Translations under genes and position numbers: made by a program
The notes under the pieces: generated by a model
What the model saw: the letters and a program-made list of their open reading frames with translations, nothing else
Told to the model about the DNA's origin: nothing
Database searches by the model: none
Shown here: positions 54,879 to 63,767 of the stretch, one piece after another
Position numbering within the stretch: position 1 is the stretch's first letter
How the letters are laid out: every line of letters starts with the position of its first letter
Assembly: GCA_039028635.1 (NCBI GenBank)
Contig: JBCCHV010000006.1
Coordinates: forward strand, 62,001 to 126,000
Source of the DNA: Acidobacteriota bacterium
GTDB taxonomy: Bacteria > Acidobacteriota > Thermoanaerobaculia > Multivoradales > JBCCEF01
DNA length: 64,000 nt
Direction of reading: 5' to 3'

Positions 54879-55457
54879 TCAGGGCGACCCGAGCTCGACG
54901 GCCAGCCAGGCGCGTCCCTGGGCCCAATCGCGGCGAACCGTTCGGACATCGACGTCGAGCAAGCGCGCCGTCTCCTCCTCGGTCAGGCCACCGAAAAAGC
55001 GGTACTCCACCACCTGCTTGGCCCGTTCCTTGACCCGACCGAGCTTCTCGAGGCCCTGATCGAGGGCGATCATCATCTCGGCTTGCTGCTCGATGCGAAG
55101 CTGCTCCGGATCGAGGGAGGCGCGCTGCGCCCCACCGCCGCGCTTGGCGCGCAGGCGGCGCTTGGCTTCGTCGAGCAAGATCTGGCGCATCGCCTTGGCG
55201 GCCACCGCATAGAAGTGCTGGCGGTGGTTGTAGACGTGGCGCTCGCGGCGCGCGAAGCGCAGATAGGCTTCGTGGAGAAGGCCCGTGGTGTCGAGGGTGG
55301 CACCGCGCCGGCGTTGGCCGCGGGCGATTCGGCGCAGCTCGCCATAGACCAGCGGGAAGAGCTCGTCGAGGACCCCCGCCTCCCCCGCCGCCATGCGCTG
55401 CAGAAGAACCGTGACAGCGCCTTCTCGTCCCGCGTCGGGAGCCGCATCGCCGGCCAT
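54879..55457 (-). CDS. ECF-like sigma factor of the acidobacterial/planctomycete (Sigma70_ECF) type
   Basis: ATG 55457 follows GAGGAGG closely and gives 192 residues. Region 2 reads FPLVYGELRRIARGQRRRG and TTGLLHEAYLRFARRE, and FYAVAAKAMRQILLDEAKRR follows. Region 4 is YRFFGGLTEEETARLLDVDV. That VYGELRRIA...LLHEAYLR pattern identifies the subfamily that usually sits beside Ser/Thr kinases. Here the kinase gene is divergent, 141 bp away. No anti-sigma is adjacent, so control by phosphorylation is a reasonable inference. Confidence 0.94.
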   Translation of the reverse strand: MAGDAAPDAGREGAVTVLLQRMAAGEAGVLDELFPLVYGELRRIARGQRRRGATLDTTGLLHEAYLRFARRERHVYNHRQHFYAVAAKAMRQILLDEAKRRLRAKRGGGAQRASLDPEQLRIEQQAEMMIALDQGLEKLGRVKERAKQVVEYRFFGGLTEEETARLLDVDVRTVRRDWAQGRAWLAVELGSP

Positions 55458-55598
55458 CGGTCCTCCTCGGAATATGAGCATCGATGATTCGAAATGTGGC
55501 TCCTATACTAGCAGTGCCAAGGCCCGCACCAAGGGCCCTGGGAAAGTCTTGGTCATGCCGCGATCCACCTGCCACCACGTACCGCGACCCACACCATC

Positions 55599-58118
55599 GT
55601 GCCGGACGATCTGACCCGCTGGCAGGAGCTCGAGAGCTTTCTAGACCTCGACGAGGAGGCCCGACGGGAAGCCCTCGCCGAGGCCGAGGGCGACCGCCGG
55701 GAGCTCCTGCAGCGGCTGGCTCGCTGCGAGGCCGGCGAAACGCCCCTCGACACCCCCGTCGCCGACGGCTTCGCCGATCTGCTCGGCAACGCCCTCGAGC
55801 TGCGTCCCCTCGGAGGCCTCGAAGTCGGCGAGCAGGTGGGGGCCTACCGCATCGACGGCGTCCTCGGCGAGGGCGGCATGGGCATCGTCTACCGCGCCCA
55901 CCGCGCCGACGGCACCTTCGACCAGGAAGTCGCCCTCAAGCTCCTGCACCGCGCACCGCGCGATGGCGACGCCCACCTGCGCTTCCTCCAGGAGCGTCAG
56001 ATTCTCGCCGGCCTCAAGCATCCCCACATCGCCCGTCTGCTCGATGGCGGCATGGTGCGAGAGATGCCCTACCTGGTGCTCGAAAAGATCGAAGGCAGCT
56101 CGCTGACGGACTACTGCGAGCGCCATCAGCTGGCGGTGGAAGAACGTCTCCGGCTGCTGCTCCAGGCCTGCGACGCGGTCCACTACGCCCATCGCGAAGG
56201 CGTCATCCATCGCGACCTGAAGCCGTCGAACCTGATGGTCGAGGAGGACTCCGAAGGTCGACCCAAGGTGGTGGTGCTGGACTTCGGAATCGCCCAGTTC
56301 GAGCACACCGATCTCGAGGTCACCCGCACCGGCCAGATCTTCGGCACCCCCGGCTACATGTCGCCGGAGCAGGCCCTCGGCCGGCGGGCGGAGATCGACC
56401 GGCGCAGCGACGTCTTCTCCCTCGGCGTGATGCTCTACGAGCTGCTCTGCGGCGAGCGCCCGTTCGCCGGCGACCTCGCCTGGCTCGAGGGCGAGCCGGT
56501 CCCGGTGCGCCAGCACCGTCCCAACCTGCCCCTCGACCTGGTGACCATCACCGACACCTGCCTGGCCCGCGAGCCGGGGCAGCGCTACGACTCGGTGCGC
56601 GCCCTCGCCGACGATCTCGAGCGCTATCTCGATGGCGCCCCGGTGGCGGCCCGTCCGGTCACCTGGATCGGCCGCTGGCTACGCCGCGCCCGACGCAGCC
56701 CGAGGGTCGCCGCCGCCCTCGCCACCGCGACGGCGGTCACCCTCGCCTCCCTCGTCCTGTTGGCCTTCTTGGCGGTGCGCTACACCCGCGACCTCGCCGC
56801 CCAGCGACAGGCCGCCGTCGAGGCTCGCCGCGATGCCGAGGGGCTGCTCGAGTTCATGCTCGAGGATCTCCACCAGGGTCTCGACCGCGTCGGCCGTCTC
56901 GATCTCCTGGAGCAGGTCGCCCGCCAGTCGCTGGCCTACTTCGACGGTCGCGCAGGGGGATCGTCACCGCCCGAGATCCGCAGTCGAGCCACCGCCCTCC
57001 ACAACGCCGGCCGAGTCCTCGTGGGCCAGGGGGACCACGACGCCGCCCGGCGCGCCTTCGACAACAACCGCCGACTCTTCGAAGGCCTCGTGGAGAGCGA
57101 TCCGGACCCGCGATGGCAGCTCGAGCTGGCGCGCAGCCACCATGCCCTGGCGGGCGCCATCGTCAATCAGGGCGATGCCGACCTGGCCCTCGAGTCGTCG
57201 GCCGAGGCGCTTCGGTGGTCGCGTCGACTCGCCCCCCTCGCTCCACCCCCGGACGACTGGGCGGAGGTCCATTTCGACAGCCTGACGTTGCACGGTTGGA
57301 TCGCTCGCGAAGGCGGCCGACCCGCCACCGCGCTCGAGGTCCTCGCCGAAGCCCGCCAGTTTGCCGAGCAGCGCCGCAGTGACCCCGAGTGGCGCCATCG
57401 CGGCGCCAGAGCCGAGTCCTTCACCGGCCTCGCCTACAGCCACCAAGGCGACTTCGAGGCCGCCCTCGAACACCTCGAGGCCGCCCGCCGGACCTGCGCC
57501 GAGCTCGTCGAGACCGATTCCACGAACACCGCTTGGCGAGAGGAGCTGCAGCTCGCGCTCGGCCACATCGCCTGGGCTCATCTCGACATCGGCGACCTCA
57601 CCGCGGCGCGCCAGACCCTGCTCGAAGCACGGCACCAGGCACAGGTCTTGGTTCGGCTCGAGCCCGGCAACGCCGGCTGGAACCGAGAGCTCGCCGTCGC
57701 CCATGCCGGTCTCGCCGAGGCCTATCGGCGTGAAGGCCGACCGGACCTGGCGCTGCCCGAGCTCGAGGCGAGCCTCGCCATCGCCCGAGACCGGCACCAA
57801 CGATTTCCCGACAACGCCTCCGCCGGCAACGATGTCGCCTGGGACCTGCTCGAGCTCGGCCGGCTGCATCGCGCCCTCGGAGCGCCGGATCAAGCCGGCG
57901 AAGCCTGGCGCGAGGCGGTCGGCATCATGCAGACGGTCCACCGCCGCCATCCCGATTCCTCCTACTACCTCGACACCCTGGTCCAAATTCTCCTCGAGCT
58001 CGACGAGATCGAGGCGGCGCGCCCCCTGCTCCGCCAGCTCGAAGCCGCCGGCTGGGCGGCGCCGGATCTCCAGGAGCTCGCCCGCAGCAAGGGCCTCGAG
58101 CCCACCAGCGACTCCTGA
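55599..58118 (+). CDS. Ser/Thr protein kinase with TPR-type C-terminal domain
   Basis: A GTG start gives 839 residues. A short leader (1-75) precedes the kinase domain (about 85-355): GEGGMG loop, Lys in VALKLL, catalytic VIHRDLKPSN, DFGIAQ and GTPGYMSPEQ. All key residues are present, so it should be active. A single transmembrane helix (about 375-398) separates it from a helical TPR-like outer domain of about 420 residues. It is paired with the divergent ECF-like sigma gene, a common acidobacterial arrangement. Its ribosome-binding site is weak. Confidence 0.94.
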   Translation: MPDDLTRWQELESFLDLDEEARREALAEAEGDRRELLQRLARCEAGETPLDTPVADGFADLLGNALELRPLGGLEVGEQVGAYRIDGVLGEGGMGIVYRAHRADGTFDQEVALKLLHRAPRDGDAHLRFLQERQILAGLKHPHIARLLDGGMVREMPYLVLEKIEGSSLTDYCERHQLAVEERLRLLLQACDAVHYAHREGVIHRDLKPSNLMVEEDSEGRPKVVVLDFGIAQFEHTDLEVTRTGQIFGTPGYMSPEQALGRRAEIDRRSDVFSLGVMLYELLCGERPFAGDLAWLEGEPVPVRQHRPNLPLDLVTITDTCLAREPGQRYDSVRALADDLERYLDGAPVAARPVTWIGRWLRRARRSPRVAAALATATAVTLASLVLLAFLAVRYTRDLAAQRQAAVEARRDAEGLLEFMLEDLHQGLDRVGRLDLLEQVARQSLAYFDGRAGGSSPPEIRSRATALHNAGRVLVGQGDHDAARRAFDNNRRLFEGLVESDPDPRWQLELARSHHALAGAIVNQGDADLALESSAEALRWSRRLAPLAPPPDDWAEVHFDSLTLHGWIAREGGRPATALEVLAEARQFAEQRRSDPEWRHRGARAESFTGLAYSHQGDFEAALEHLEAARRTCAELVETDSTNTAWREELQLALGHIAWAHLDIGDLTAARQTLLEARHQAQVLVRLEPGNAGWNRELAVAHAGLAEAYRREGRPDLALPELEASLAIARDRHQRFPDNASAGNDVAWDLLELGRLHRALGAPDQAGEAWREAVGIMQTVHRRHPDSSYYLDTLVQILLELDEIEAARPLLRQLEAAGWAAPDLQELARSKGLEPTSDS

Positions 58119-58223
58119 CTCGACCCTCTCCTGTCCGGTGCACGACGCTTCCGTCGTGGACCGCGTTGACGGAGCTGCATGGGAGGCGGCTCCTGACACC
58201 ACGAGAATCCAGGAGAACTACCC

Positions 58224-59720
58224 ATGGACCTTCGATACCTTCGCCGATTGCTCTGCGTCGGCTGCTTTTTCCTCGTCTTCACCTCGTCCCTCGAGGGCGC
58301 CGAGATCACCGTCACCGCGGTCTCTGACGGCATCGTCGCCGACAATCGCTGCACCCTCCGGGAGGCCATCGAAGCGGCCAACACGGACAGCGCCTTCATG
58401 GGCTGCGATCCCGGCCTCGGCCACGACACCATCCTCTTCGTCCTCGAATCCACCTACGCCATCACCGTCGCCGGCGGCAACGAGGACGACAACCTCACCG
58501 GCGACTTCGACATCCGCGACGACGTCACCCTGCGACCGGCGGCGGGCCTCACGGCCACCATCAGCGGTAGCGACCTCGACCGCGTCTTCGACGTTCACGA
58601 GGGTGCCGACCTGACCATCGAAGGCCTCACGGTGGAGCAAGGCGACGGCGTGACCAGCGGCGGCGGCATCCAAACCCGCGAGTTGGCCAGCAAGCTGCGC
58701 CTGATCTCGGCGCGGATTGAAAGCAACCGCTCGACGCTGTTCGGCGGCGGTCTCTACCTCGCCGGCCCAGCCTGGATCACCGACTCGGTGATCGCCTTCA
58801 ATCAGTCGCTCACCGGCGCCGGTGTCACCGCCGTCAGCGCCGCGCCGCTCGTGCTTCTGCGCACCGTCGTCGACGGCAATCTCGCCACCTCCGACGGCGG
58901 CGGCCTGAGCGTCATCGCGATGACCGCCCGAGACAGCGCCATCATCGCCAACCAGGCCGGCCGCCACGGCGGCGGCATCGAGTGGCGCAACGAAGGCTCG
59001 GCCGCCAGCCGTAGTGAATTGATCAACACCACCCTGGCCGAGAACGCCGCCGAAGCGGACGGCGGTGGCCTCTACTTCGACGGACCGGGCGACGTCGCCC
59101 TCTACAGCACCACAGTGGCCTGGAACTACGCCGACTACGACGAAAACGGCTCCGGCGACGGCGGCGGTTTCCACGTCGCCGACGGCAGCGGCAACCTCAT
59201 CCTGCGCAACACGCTGGTGGCCCAGAACGAAGACCTCTCGATGGGTCCCTCACCGTCCCTGGCACCGGACTGCGTCGGCACCTTCCAATCCTTCGGCTAC
59301 AACCTGCTGGCCGCCATCGATAGCGGCGACTGTTCCTTCACCGCCATCACCGGCGACCTCACCGGCACCATCTCCAGTCCCCTGGCCGCCAACATCGACT
59401 CCCTGCGTTTCGGCTGCGATCCCACGCCGGCAGTCCCCCTGCTGCTCGGCAGCCCCGCCCTCGACGGCGGCGATCCGGCCGGCTGCCTCGGCCCCGGCGG
59501 GATCCCCCTGGCCTTCGACCAGCTCGGCCAGCGGCGGGTCTGGGACGGCCCCGACCCGGACAGCATCGCGCGCTGCGACATCGGCGCCTTCGAGGCCGGC
59601 GCACCGGTAGCCCTGATCTTCGAAGACAGCTTCGAAACCGGCGACGTCTTGCTGTGGAGTCAGAGCCTGCGGCGCCCGGGAGCGGCTCCCCTCGGCGGCG
59701 GTTGCGGCGTTCCCGAGTAG
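58224..59720 (+). CDS. Exported CSLREA-domain parallel beta-helix protein
   Basis: The 498-residue protein has a signal peptide (LLCVGCFFLVFTSSLEGA) and then a CSLREA-type module (ITVTAVSDG, CTLREAIEAAN). A right-handed beta-helix follows with repeats rich in GGG and N (for example GGGLYLAGPAWITDSVIAFN). Near the C-terminus IFEDSFETGDVLLWS matches the end of the FG-GAP protein at 48517-50091. Adhesin or polysaccharide-binding roles are typical guesses for the fold. Surface location is inferred. Confidence 0.9.
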   Translation: MDLRYLRRLLCVGCFFLVFTSSLEGAEITVTAVSDGIVADNRCTLREAIEAANTDSAFMGCDPGLGHDTILFVLESTYAITVAGGNEDDNLTGDFDIRDDVTLRPAAGLTATISGSDLDRVFDVHEGADLTIEGLTVEQGDGVTSGGGIQTRELASKLRLISARIESNRSTLFGGGLYLAGPAWITDSVIAFNQSLTGAGVTAVSAAPLVLLRTVVDGNLATSDGGGLSVIAMTARDSAIIANQAGRHGGGIEWRNEGSAASRSELINTTLAENAAEADGGGLYFDGPGDVALYSTTVAWNYADYDENGSGDGGGFHVADGSGNLILRNTLVAQNEDLSMGPSPSLAPDCVGTFQSFGYNLLAAIDSGDCSFTAITGDLTGTISSPLAANIDSLRFGCDPTPAVPLLLGSPALDGGDPAGCLGPGGIPLAFDQLGQRRVWDGPDPDSIARCDIGAFEAGAPVALIFEDSFETGDVLLWSQSLRRPGAAPLGGGCGVPE

Positions 59721-59921
59721 AGCACCCCACCCCGAGGTCGTAGAATGACCTCAACAGGCAGCCCCGGCCGGCCCGGCGGCGCCATCGAGCGCCGCCTCCG
59801 GCCGGGTCGGTTCTTGGTCCCGGAACCACCACCGCTACAAGAGAGAGTCGCGACACCTGCAATGCGATGACGCGTCATCCGAGCTTGGCAACGCTGCCGG
59901 GCCCAGGTACTGTCTGTGGCT

Positions 59922-60614
59922 ATGTCTGCCTGTGATTACGCCGATGAGAAATTCGCGGCTCGATACGCCGCTGACGGTCCAGCGCAATTCGTGCCGGGCT
60001 ATCACTTCATGCATCAAATGGCGGTCCAGCTGATCGCGGAGTCCGTGAGCGACGAGGCGGCGGAGCTACTCGTGCTGGGCGCTGGCGGTGGATTGGAAAT
60101 CGCCAGATTCGGCAGCGCCAAGCCGCACTGGCAGTTCACCGGCGTTGATCCTTCTCCAGAAATGCTGAACCAGGCTCGTGGCACCGTTCGCGAGGCTGGT
60201 GTCGAGGGTCGCGTGACGTGGGTGCAAGGCTACGTTGCCGATGCACCCATGAGGCCGTTCGATGCGGCGACCTGCTTGCTGACGCTGCATTTCATGGAAG
60301 ACAACGGGGAGAAACTGGACGCCCTCGTGAATATCAAGGCGCGGCTCAAGAAAGGTGCGCCTTTGATCCTGGTGGATTTATGTCTGGACCAGAGCGCAGA
60401 CGATTTTGACCTTCACCGGGATCGCTATGCCAGGTTTGCACTCGATTCAGGCGCGGCGGAAGAACTGGTTGAGCAAACGCGCGGACGGCTGAAGGACGTG
60501 CTCGCCACGGTGTCCGCCGAGCGCAACGTGGCTCTGCTCCGCGAGTCGGGTTTTTCGGGCATCGAGCTGTTCTACGCCGGTCTCTCCTGGCGCGGCTGGA
60601 TAGCCTTCGCGTAA
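59922..60614 (+). CDS. Class I SAM-dependent methyltransferase
   Basis: From ATG 59922 the product is 230 residues. The SAM-binding motif I is LLVLGAGGGLEIARF, followed by the acidic VDPSPEML, ATCLLTLHFMEDN and LKKGAPLILVDL. Substrate unknown. Base composition is lower in GC than upstream genes, marking the beginning of the accessory region. No partner gene is adjacent. Confidence 0.9.
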   Translation: MSACDYADEKFAARYAADGPAQFVPGYHFMHQMAVQLIAESVSDEAAELLVLGAGGGLEIARFGSAKPHWQFTGVDPSPEMLNQARGTVREAGVEGRVTWVQGYVADAPMRPFDAATCLLTLHFMEDNGEKLDALVNIKARLKKGAPLILVDLCLDQSADDFDLHRDRYARFALDSGAAEELVEQTRGRLKDVLATVSAERNVALLRESGFSGIELFYAGLSWRGWIAFA

Positions 60615-60728
60615 GAGGACTTCGGGCGTATGGGTAGTGGGCTAAGAAGTGGTGGCGTCCCTTCGGGAGGCTGACAAGGGCTAGCCTTCGCGGGCGAGAG
60701 CGGGATGAACCCGCCCAAAAGCCAAACG

Positions 60729-60759
60729 CCCCCGGCAGACGATTGCGCGTCTACCGGGG
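60729..60759 (+). other. Stable hairpin before the gene at 60790
   Basis: CCCCCGGCAGACG (60729-60741) pairs with CGTCTACCGGGG (60748-60759) around a six-base loop. Without a T-tract it is more likely a leader structure or processed end than a terminator. Confidence 0.45.
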
Positions 60760-60789
60760 ACTTGCCACCCATGGAGGAGCAAGCCCACC

Positions 60790-61143
60790 ATGAGCGACCG
60801 CCCGAATTGTATCTTTGAAGACAGCGCCGGACTTCGCGAATCCTTCCTGCAGGAGATCCCGGCCGATCGGCGCCCCATCCTTCGAGAGCTCACTGACTGG
60901 ATCCTCGAGCTATCCCGCGAGGCTCAGATGGTCGAGATTCCCGACGAGCCGAATCGGGAACACATGGCCGCCGTTGGTGCCGACCTCCGGCACTGCGCCA
61001 GCGCCCTCTACATGATCGCGTGGCACGGGACCGAGGCGGGCACCGACCCCGGTAGCCTTCGCCTTGTGGTGCTGGCCGGTGACCTCGCGCCGCAGGTTGA
61101 GGCGTTGGCGCGGGACATCGAGACCGCGCTACTGCCCAGCTAG
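60790..61143 (+). CDS. Small protein of unknown function
   Basis: ATG with GGAGG about 15 bases upstream gives 117 residues, acidic and mostly helical (RRPILRELTDWILELSREAQ), with no signal or membrane segment. No family recognised. It sits in the accessory segment and converges with the gene at 61145, one base apart. Confidence 0.65.
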   Translation: MSDRPNCIFEDSAGLRESFLQEIPADRRPILRELTDWILELSREAQMVEIPDEPNREHMAAVGADLRHCASALYMIAWHGTEAGTDPGSLRLVVLAGDLAPQVEALARDIETALLPS

Positions 61144-61144
61144 C

Positions 61145-61387
61145 TCAGCACATTTCGCGAGGCCCAACGCCCGCACCGGGCGCCTCCTGGGCCTCGCCTA
61201 CCCCCAGCACGTCAGAGCGTCGGAAGGCGATCGTCAGCGGGCTCCGGTGCTCCTGCATGGCCCGCTGGTACTCCTGTTCGGTGCAAATGACGACCAAGTC
61301 CCCAGTTACCCGAACCACTCGTCGAGATATCTCACCAAGGGCCGAGGAGAGTCTAACCACTTTACCTTCATATATTTGTGCGTCCAT
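61145..61387 (-). CDS. Small protein of unknown function
   Basis: The 80-residue product starts MDAQIYEGKVVRLSSALGEI and has a beta-strand-rich centre (RRVVRVTGDLVVICTEQEY). No family recognised and no strong ribosome-binding site. The tight convergence with the preceding gene supports it modestly. Confidence 0.5.
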   Translation of the reverse strand: MDAQIYEGKVVRLSSALGEISRRVVRVTGDLVVICTEQEYQRAMQEHRSPLTIAFRRSDVLGVGEAQEAPGAGVGPREMC

Positions 61388-61445
61388 GAGGCCATCCTAG
61401 CAGGGCGGAGCCGTACCTCCTAGGAAAAATCTCCGCCGATACCGC

Positions 61446-61474
61446 TTGACACGTTACGGGTAATCACCTAGGTT
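61446..61474 (+). promoter_or_regulatory. Candidate σ70 promoter for the DUF5343 gene
   Basis: TTGACA, a 17-base spacer and TAGGTT, lying 36 bases before the ATG, which has GAGG in front. Confidence 0.5.
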
Positions 61475-61509
61475 ACACCATGTAATTCGACTCGACGAGA
61501 GGTGCCGAG

Positions 61510-62205
61510 ATGCCTGATGACCGACCTGCAGCAGCGTACGTTTCATACAAGACGCTTGAGAACGCGCTCGACCGATTGTCGGAGGGGCTCCCGAGCAAGG
61601 TCGACAAGTCCGCGTTCGAGAATCTCTCCGGCAGCAGCCAAAGCCAGCTCATTTCGTCGATGAAGTTCCTCCGGCTGATCGGAGATGAGCATGAGCCGGC
61701 GCCGATCCTCAAGGAGTTGGTGTCGAAGAATGAGCTTGAGCGCAAGTCATTGCTCCGGAAGGTCTTCGAGGACGCGTACGCCGAGATTTTCGCCCTGGAC
61801 ATCAAGAAGGCGACGCCCGCCCAGGTCAAGCAGATCATGGCCGAAAGCTACGGAGTAAGCGGTACTACCCTCCTGCGCTCTATGCGCTTTCTTCTCCAGG
61901 GTTTGGAGGCAATGGGGATTGAGGTTTCCCCTTACCTCAAGGAAACCAAGACGGCGAGACCGAAAAAGTCCACGCCCAACGGGAAGGCGAAGTCCAAGAG
62001 TAAGGCCCAGGCCAAACCGAAGGCGGCGAAACAGGACGAAGCGGCGGAGGCGCCGCGCAAGAGCAAGGTCCCCGAGGGGTTCGCTCGGCAGGAGATTCCT
62101 ACGCTGAATGGCGCTTACATCGTCTACCCGGTCGACATGACGGAGCAGGACTTCGCGCTGTTCGAGGCCGCACTAGCCTTCATGAAGGCGGTAGTACAGC
62201 GGTAG
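61510..62205 (+). CDS. DUF5343-like protein
   Basis: The 231-residue protein fits the DUF5343 pattern: a start YVSYKTLENALDRL, then GLPSKVDKSAFENLSGSSQS, LKFLRLIGDEHEPAP and YGVSGTTLLRSMRFLL. A Lys/Ala/Pro-rich linker (about 148-180) precedes a short C-terminal domain with DMTEQDFALFEAALAFMKAV. DUF5343 proteins are helical and often occur on mobile elements; their role is unknown. The gene has its own recognisable promoter. Confidence 0.83.
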   Translation: MPDDRPAAAYVSYKTLENALDRLSEGLPSKVDKSAFENLSGSSQSQLISSMKFLRLIGDEHEPAPILKELVSKNELERKSLLRKVFEDAYAEIFALDIKKATPAQVKQIMAESYGVSGTTLLRSMRFLLQGLEAMGIEVSPYLKETKTARPKKSTPNGKAKSKSKAQAKPKAAKQDEAAEAPRKSKVPEGFARQEIPTLNGAYIVYPVDMTEQDFALFEAALAFMKAVVQR

Positions 62206-62325
62206 TACAGAAGGGAGCGCAGGAATGAGGAGGGATTGAGGGCCGCGTCGGGCGGCCCGAATCAAAGCCGGGGCGGGCGAGGAGAGCTTGCAGGCATACC
62301 CCCCGCCCCGGCACTCGACATACCT

Positions 62326-62413
62326 GGAAGGCGGCTCGCTCTTGGTAGGGCAACAGAACTTAGAGATCTGTGGGCCGGATGCACCCGGCTGGGTTCGATC
62401 CCCCCGTCTTCCG
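62326..62413 (+). tRNA. tRNA-like element, degenerate type II, possibly Leu(UAG)
   Basis: The 88-nt segment has a 7-bp acceptor (GGAAGGC/GTCTTCC), a D-arm with GCTC/GGGC around TTGGTA, and an anticodon arm ACAGA/TCTGT with CTTAGAG in the loop. A long variable arm (GCCGG/CCGGC) and TTCGATC in the T-loop follow. Faults are G at position 8, an enlarged or mismatched anticodon loop and only three good T-stem pairs. GCA follows instead of CCA. It may be a decayed or phage-type tRNA, or an attachment-site tRNA fragment. Confidence 0.45.
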
Positions 62414-62421
62414 CACTTATT

Positions 62422-62613
62422 CTAACTCGAATCCCCCTTCAGCTCTTCCCTGGCGGCCTCAATGAGCCTGGAACGCGTCCAAGCGGAGACGCTCAGCCCT
62501 GCGCGCTTGGCGGCCTTCTTGGCTAGCTCGTGGTCCGCCTCACGCATGCGGATTCGAATTGCAGCGTCGTACATCTCCTCTGGCTTCTTGGGCGGCCTAC
62601 CGGTCTTAGGCAT
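62422..62613 (-). CDS. Ribbon-helix-helix regulator (CopG/Arc-like)
   Basis: From ATG 62613 the product has 63 residues: a basic start MPKTGRPPKKPEE, a beta strand AAIRIRMREADHE, and two helices ending LSVSAWTRSRLIEAAREEL, which is the RHH pattern. It may be an IS-linked repressor, antitoxin or relaxosome accessory protein. A divergent promoter with symmetric GGCCTAC sites starts five bases upstream, so the transcript is probably leaderless and the protein likely controls that promoter. Confidence 0.78.
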   Translation of the reverse strand: MPKTGRPPKKPEEMYDAAIRIRMREADHELAKKAAKRAGLSVSAWTRSRLIEAAREELKGDSS

Positions 62614-62618
62614 GACTA

Positions 62619-62679
62619 ATCGTAGGCCGAAATAGGCCACAAATCAACCCTTGACGCGTAGACTTATTTGGCCTACAAT
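62619..62679. promoter_or_regulatory. Symmetric divergent promoter with GGCCTAC half-sites
   Basis: Minus strand: TTGATT (62642-62647), 17-base spacer, TACGAT (62619-62624). Plus strand: TTGACG (62651-62656), 17-base spacer, TACAAT (62674-62679). Inverted GTAGGCC (62622-62628) and GGCCTAC (62670-62676) overlap both -10 boxes. The dyad centre is 62649, exactly between the two -35 boxes. The arrangement fits mutual control of the RHH gene and the transposase by a dimeric repressor. Confidence 0.72.
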
Positions 62680-62811
62680 AATTCCAATGACTTGAGAAAA
62701 AAACAACGACCCGCCAGTCGCGCCAACGACCAACGGGGCCAACCGCGACGCGATAGCGCCAACGGCTCACACCGGCATTCTAACGCGTCTCGATCTCACA
62801 GGAGACGCGAC

Positions 62812-63767
62812 ATGCCCAACCCGACTTGCCCCACCTGCGAAGCCACGATGCGGAGCCACGGAAAGCGCGCCGACGGACGGCGCCGGTTCAAGTGCTTCAC
62901 CTGCAAGAAGGTTCACACCGAAGCTCGCGAGCACCTGTTCGGCGAGATGCGCGTGGACGAAGAGAAGGCCCTGATGGCGCTGGCGTTGCTCTGTGAGGGC
63001 TCCAGTGTCCGTGCCGTGTGCCGTGTGACGCACCTCCACAAGTCCACCGTCTTGCGCCTCTTGAAGCTGGCCGGTGACCGAGCCGAGCAGGTCATGCGGA
63101 ACCGGATCAGGGACGTACCGGTCGAGGACGTAGAGTGCGACGAGACGTGGTCCTACGTGGGCCGCAAGGAGCGCTCGAAGAAGAAGGACGGCATCGAGGA
63201 CCCACAGGAGGGCGACGCCTACGCCTGGATCGGCCTGTGCCGTTCCTCGAAATTGGTGCTCTGCTGGCACTTGGGACGCCGCAACAATCTAGGCGCTGAT
63301 GCATTCGCCGAAAAGCTCGACTACGCGACGGCGGGCACTTCCAGATCAGCACCGACGGATTTCAGCCCTACTTCGACTCTTTGAACTACCACGTCGGCGC
63401 GCGGTCCGACTACGGCATCATCAAAAAGGAATTCGGCTATCACCCCGAGGGACAGCGCCACTACGCGCCGCCCGCTCTAATCAAGTCTGAGAAGGGTGTC
63501 GTCTTTGGCGATCCGGAGCCGGATCGCATCGGTACGTCGCGGGTGGAGCGCTGGAACCTGTCGTTGCGGATGGGCCTCAAGCGGACCTCGCGGCTAACGG
63601 TGGCCTTTTCGAAGTGCTGGGACAACCACAAGGCCGCGCTCGCGCTCTGGATCGCGTACTACAATTTCTGCAAGCGCCACCGCACCGTCAAAATGACGCC
63701 CGCCATGGCCTCAGAGATCACCCGCCGACCGTGGACCATGCGGGACCTGATGGCCGCTGGCGCCTAG
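62812..63767 (+). pseudogene. IS1-family transposase, interrupted by a frame change
   Basis: The first frame starts at ATG 62812 (GGAG upstream) with a zinc-ribbon CPTC/CFTC, a helix-turn-helix and the first catalytic Asp in VECDETWSYVGRK. It ends at 63384. The second frame, -1 to the first, carries HFQISTDGFQPY (second Asp) and continues to TAG 63767, with VERWNLSLRMGLKRTSR and IAYYNFCKRHR. The switch falls at about 63333, inside the catalytic domain. A one-base deletion is likelier than programmed slippage, because no slippery heptamer is seen. I could not identify the terminal inverted repeats. Confidence 0.85.
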
